DNA of 64,000 nt from positions 62,001-126,000 of the forward strand of contig JBDIVS010000001.1 of the NCBI GenBank assembly GCA_039794245.1. Direction: 5' to 3'. A program made the position numbers and the translations under genes. This document shows, in pieces, positions 60,608-64,000 of the stretch. The DNA is from DAITQM01 sp039794245. GTDB lineage: Bacteria; Pseudomonadota; Gammaproteobacteria; Xanthomonadales; Wenzhouxiangellaceae. Under the pieces are notes generated by a model. It was not told the DNA's origin, made no database searches, and saw nothing but the letters and a program-made list of their open reading frames with translations. The first letter of the stretch is position 1; every line of letters begins with the position of its first letter.

Positions 60608-62330
60608 ATCAAAGGCGAAGCCCGCTGCCGGCCCATCGGCCGGCCCGTTTGCCGGCCGCCGGCAGGCCGCCGATAATGCGATCGTCCACATAGGCTGGGG
60701 CCGTCTGCTGTTCGCCCCCACATTCACCGACCGCCGGCGCCTGGCGATGGAACTGTGCGGCGAGCGGCCGGACGAGCGCGATATCGCGGTCTATGTCGAA
60801 GATCCCCATATCATCTTGTCGGTGGCGCCGCAATCGCTGTTTCTCGATCCCTCGGACATGATGCGACTTCGGCTCGATCTTTACCGCCAAGGCAAACGTC
60901 CGCCCCGCGGGTTCGTCATCCGCCGTCTGCAAAACGAAGAGGACATTGCCGCTGTGCAGCGGATTTATGCCCAGCACGGCATGATCCAGCCGCCGGCCGA
61001 TTTTCTGCTCCGCCGGCGCGGCGCCCGGGTATTGGTCCACCTGGTCGCCGTGAACCAGCAAGGCGGCGAGGTGATCGGCACCGTCACCGGCGTCGATCAC
61101 CTCGCCGCCTACAACGACCCCGACAACGGCGCCAGCCTGTGGTGCCTGGCCGTCGATCATCGCGCCCCTTACCCCGGCGTCGGCGAGGCCCTGGTCCGCG
61201 CCCTGGCCGAACAGTTCATCGCCCGCGGCCGCGCCCGGCTCGACCTCAGCGTCATGCACGACAACCGCGGCGCGATCGCGCTTTACCGGCGCCTGGGATT
61301 TAGAAAGGTCAAGGTCTTCACCATCAAGCACAAAAGCGCTTACAACGAAGCGTTGTTCATTTCACCGCCGCCGGAAGCACGCCTCAACCCTTACGCCCAG
61401 ATCATTACCGATGAAGCCCGGCGGCGCGGCATCGGGGTCGAGATCGAAGACGCCGCGGCCGGGCTGTTCAAACTCTCACACGGCGGGCGGACCGTCGCCT
61501 GCCGCGAATCGCTGAGCGACCTGACCACGGCGGTGGCGATGTCGCGGACCACGGACAAAAGCCTGACGCTGCGCCTGGTCGCCGCCGGCGGCCTCCGCGT
61601 TCCCGAACAAATCGACGCGGCAGCCGGTGAAGCAACGCTGCGCGCCTTTCTCAAGCGCCACAAACGGCTGGTGGTCAAGCCGGCCCACGGCGAACAAGGC
61701 CGCGGCGTCCGGGTCGGGCTGACCACCTGGCGGGCGCTGCACGGCGCCATCCGCGCCGCCCGGCGCTACGCTGACACCGTGCTCGTCGAGCAGTATTGCC
61801 CCGGGCAGGATCTCAGGGTGGTGGTCATCGGCAACGACGTGGTCGCCGCCGCCCTGCGCCGGCCGCCGGCGGTCACCGGCAACGGCCGGCACACGATCGA
61901 AAAACTGATCGAAGTGCAAAGCCGCCGGCGGGCGGCGAGCACCGGCGGCGAAAGCCGTATCCCGATCGACAGCGAGACCCGCGCCTGCCTGGCCGACCAG
62001 GGCTACCGGCTGTCCGACGTGGTGGCCGCTGGGCGGACGATCCAGGTGCGCCGGACCGCCAACCTCCATACCGGCGGCACCCTGCACGATGTCACCGGCG
62101 AGCTTCACCCGGCGACCCGCAGGGCAGCGCTGGACATCGCCCGGCTGCTGGAGATCCCGGTCGTCGGGCTCGACTTCATCGTCGCGACGGCCGCCCGCCC
62201 GGGTGCGGTCTTCATCGAAGCCAACGAGCGGCCCGGCCTGGCCAATCACGAGCCGCAACCGACCGCCGAGCGGTTCATCGACCTGCTGTTCCCCCACACC
62301 GCCAAGGACTCGCCGCCGCTTTGCCCATGA
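60597..62330 (+). CDS. ngg: N-acetylglutaminylglutamine synthetase (GNAT + ATP-grasp)
   Basis: 577 aa. GNAT acetyltransferase domain (about 105-255: ASLWCLAVDHRAPYPGVGEA, DLSVMHDNRGAIALYRRLGF) and a C-terminal ATP-grasp ligase domain (LVVKPAHGEQGRGVRVGL, VEQYCPGQDLRVVVIGNDVV, VFIEANERPGL), the fused layout of TIGR03103. Makes the acetylated glutamine dipeptide. Overlaps the amidotransferase gene by 11 bp. Confidence 0.92.
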   Translation: MVAKSKAKPAAGPSAGPFAGRRQAADNAIVHIGWGRLLFAPTFTDRRRLAMELCGERPDERDIAVYVEDPHIILSVAPQSLFLDPSDMMRLRLDLYRQGKRPPRGFVIRRLQNEEDIAAVQRIYAQHGMIQPPADFLLRRRGARVLVHLVAVNQQGGEVIGTVTGVDHLAAYNDPDNGASLWCLAVDHRAPYPGVGEALVRALAEQFIARGRARLDLSVMHDNRGAIALYRRLGFRKVKVFTIKHKSAYNEALFISPPPEARLNPYAQIITDEARRRGIGVEIEDAAAGLFKLSHGGRTVACRESLSDLTTAVAMSRTTDKSLTLRLVAAGGLRVPEQIDAAAGEATLRAFLKRHKRLVVKPAHGEQGRGVRVGLTTWRALHGAIRAARRYADTVLVEQYCPGQDLRVVVIGNDVVAAALRRPPAVTGNGRHTIEKLIEVQSRRRAASTGGESRIPIDSETRACLADQGYRLSDVVAAGRTIQVRRTANLHTGGTLHDVTGELHPATRRAALDIARLLEIPVVGLDFIVATAARPGAVFIEANERPGLANHEPQPTAERFIDLLFPHTAKDSPPLCP

Positions 62331-63487
62331 CCAACCACACTCCAACCCTCTCCAGCCGCGACCTCGAGAACGAGTTGCTGGCGCTGCTCGCCATCCCCAG
62401 CCCGGCCGGCTTCACAGACAACATCGTCCACCATGTCTGCCACCGGCTCGAAGCGCTGCACGTCGAATACGAACTGACCCGCCGCGGCGCGGTCCGCGCC
62501 AGCCTGCCGGCCGGTAAAGCCGATTGCCCTTACCGCGCGCTCAGCGCCCATCTCGACACCCTTGGCGCCCAGGTCCGCTGCCTGAAAGACAACGGGCGAT
62601 TGGGCCTTAAGGCCATCGGCCACTGGTCGGCCCGGTTCGCCGAGGGGGCGCGGGCGACCGTGTTCACCGACGACACCTCGTTTCGTGGCACGATACTGCC
62701 GGCCCTGGCCTCGGGACACATTTTCAACGAAGAAATCGACCGCCAGGCGACCGGCTGGGATCATCTCGAACTGCGCGTCGATCTGCCGCTGGCCAGCCGC
62801 CGGGAGCTGCTGGATGCCGGTTTTCGCGTCGGCGATATCGTCGCCATCGATCCGCAACCGGAAGTTCTTGAAAGTGGCTACTTCGTGGCCCGTCACCTCG
62901 ACGACAAAGCCGGGGTCGCGGCACTGCTTTGCGCCCTCGCCGGCCTGCAACGCGCCGGTCAGGCGCTCGACGTCGGCTGCCATTTTCTGTTCTCGATCAG
63001 CGAGGAAGTCGGCTCGGGCGCCTCGGCCCTGGTCCAAGACCAGGTTGCAGAATTGGTCGCCATCGATAACGGCACGCTCGGTCCCGGACAAAATACCAGC
63101 GAATTCGGCGTGACGATCGGGATGGCCGATCAAGCCGGGCCGTTCGACTACCACCTCACCCATCATCTGCTCGACCTTTGCCGGCAGTACGATATCCGCC
63201 ACGAACGCGACGTGTTCCGCTACTATCGTTGCGATGCAGCCTCGGCGCTGGAAGCCGGAAACGACGTGCGCACCGCGCTCGTCGCCTTCGGCCTCGACGC
63301 CAGCCACGGCTACGAGCGCCTGCACCTCGATTCGCTGCTCGCCATGACCACCCTGCTCTGCCGTTACGCCACCTCGCCCTTGTGCGTGGCGCGCGACCGG
63401 CGGCCGCGCGGCGGGCTGAGCGGCTTCCCGGAAGTTTTTCACGGCGACGCCGGATACGACCGGGACCTGCTCCACCACGGCCGCTGA
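62327..63487 (+). CDS. NAGGN-system M42-family peptidase
   Basis: 386-aa dinuclear-metal aminopeptidase-like protein with LSAHLDTLGAQVR, VARHLDDKAGVAALLCAL and FSISEEVGSGAS, ligands of the M42 family. Members next to ngg (TIGR03106) are thought to process or degrade the osmolyte. ATGA-coupled to ngg; completes the three-gene cluster. Confidence 0.9.
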   Translation: MTNHTPTLSSRDLENELLALLAIPSPAGFTDNIVHHVCHRLEALHVEYELTRRGAVRASLPAGKADCPYRALSAHLDTLGAQVRCLKDNGRLGLKAIGHWSARFAEGARATVFTDDTSFRGTILPALASGHIFNEEIDRQATGWDHLELRVDLPLASRRELLDAGFRVGDIVAIDPQPEVLESGYFVARHLDDKAGVAALLCALAGLQRAGQALDVGCHFLFSISEEVGSGASALVQDQVAELVAIDNGTLGPGQNTSEFGVTIGMADQAGPFDYHLTHHLLDLCRQYDIRHERDVFRYYRCDAASALEAGNDVRTALVAFGLDASHGYERLHLDSLLAMTTLLCRYATSPLCVARDRRPRGGLSGFPEVFHGDAGYDRDLLHHGR

Positions 63488-63649
63488 CCGCGACGCCTTG
63501 CATTCCATCCTGTCCGGGGCTACGATTGGAGCCGAGGATCCCGGTGCGGAGGATTGCCGGGTAATAACACGAACCACCGGTGGATCGGCGGCCGGCGACG
63601 ATGACAGGGCGGTTGTCGTGGTAGGTGCCGGTTCTGACGGGAGCGTGCG

Positions 63650-64000
63650 ATGAACATCCCTATTCGCGGCCAGCTAAAGACCCCGCGGCACGGCCGTCTC
63701 GCCCTGCTCGCGCCGCTCGCCTTGCTCCTCGCCGCCTGCGGCGAACAAAACCAGACGGCCGGCGGTGGCGCGACCGACAGCGAGCAAAGCGCCCAGAGCG
63801 GCCCGCGTTCGTGCATCCTGGCCGTCGGTTGGACGGAGCGCGAGCCTTACCATTATCTCGGCCCGGACGGTTCGCCCTACGGCACCGACATCGAAATTAT
63901 CAGCGGCCTGGCGGAACAGGCGCGCTGCGCGCTGCGCTACCGGCAAATCGATCAGGCCGACGGCCTGCAGCAACTGGCCGACGGCAGGATCGACATTCTG
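63650..64000 (+). CDS. Solute-binding lipoprotein (SBP_bac_3 family), 3' end outside window
   Basis: 117 codons visible. Signal RLALLAPLALLLAACGEQ with lipobox, a short Gln/Gly linker, then ILAVGWTEREPYHYLGPDGS, PYGTDIEIISGLAEQ and LADGRIDIL, the opening of an amino-acid-type periplasmic binding domain. GGGAG lies 7 bp before ATG 63650. It follows the NAGGN operon after 162 bp and may serve osmolyte or amino-acid uptake; inference only. Intact up to the edge. Confidence 0.8.
   Translation, partial: MNIPIRGQLKTPRHGRLALLAPLALLLAACGEQNQTAGGGATDSEQSAQSGPRSCILAVGWTEREPYHYLGPDGSPYGTDIEIISGLAEQARCALRYRQIDQADGLQQLADGRIDIL

Overview
The window is GC-rich, densely packed chromosomal DNA from a bacterium, most likely a gammaproteobacterium. 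The evidence is the gene order ndk-rlmN-pilW-rodZ-hisS-yfgM-bamB-der, the trxB/ftsK/lolA/serS block, the outer-membrane lipoprotein genes lolA and bamB, coq7 for aerobic ubiquinone synthesis, ettA, and a complete N-acetylglutaminylglutamine amide (NAGGN) osmolyte operon. I cannot name the genus from the sequence. Most of the window is core metabolism, and no intact transposase, prophage, rRNA or CRISPR array was seen.

Layout. 1-8.4 kb: ettA (cut by the window edge), then a plus-strand operon glyA-nrdR-ribD-ribE-ribB(A-like)-ribH-nusB-coq7 with repeated ATGA overlaps, and an Mpo1-like gene. 8.4-8.9 kb: a small scrap-yard of short repeats and a reverse-transcriptase remnant. 8.9-16.8 kb: AsmA-like protein, PuuD-like membrane protein, a serine beta-lactamase-fold hydrolase, a lipoprotein amidohydrolase, a RhlE-type RNA helicase with a structured leader, and a decayed M28 peptidase. 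16.8-21.3 kb: a 135-bp insertion in a palindromic site, then a TetR-HlyD-ABC-permease efflux operon. 21.3-34.5 kb: serS, lolA, ftsK, trxB, a DUF482 acyltransferase, aat, purEK, a lipid kinase, a PQQ-dehydrogenase/cytochrome c lipoprotein, tgt and a glutathione peroxidase.

34.5-47.8 kb is a long minus-strand run: a ThiF/MoeB-family E1 enzyme, der, bamB, yfgM, hisS, rodZ, pilW, rlmN, ndk, a Yip1-type membrane protein, an S9 peptidase and a glutaryl-CoA dehydrogenase. 47.9-48.5 kb holds an FG-GAP gene fragment and a 209-bp-offset duplication that left a truncated copy of tRNA-Arg(CCT) upstream of the intact gene. 48.7-55 kb: an omega-amidase-like nitrilase, an autoregulated-looking small ORF-GntR-ABC operon, a stand-alone NnrE-like epimerase and an OlsF-type two-domain acyltransferase. 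55.3-58.2 kb: a MetX-family acyltransferase (possibly a serine O-succinyltransferase) coupled to a thiol-dioxygenase-like cupin, and a surface-sorted (CTERM-like) protein. 58.3-64 kb: tRNA-Leu(TAG), then the NAGGN operon (asparagine-synthetase-like, GNAT/ATP-grasp ligase, M42 peptidase) and the start of a solute-binding lipoprotein.

The most unusual signal is a dispersed palindrome, ACCCAACWGTTGGGT. It appears intact at 49568 and 58149. At 16825-16983 it is split by a 135-bp AT-richer insert flanked by 9-bp direct repeats (CAACTGTTG). Half-junctions occur at 21315 and 44667. Together these look like empty, filled and decayed sites of a small non-autonomous element with a preferred palindromic target.
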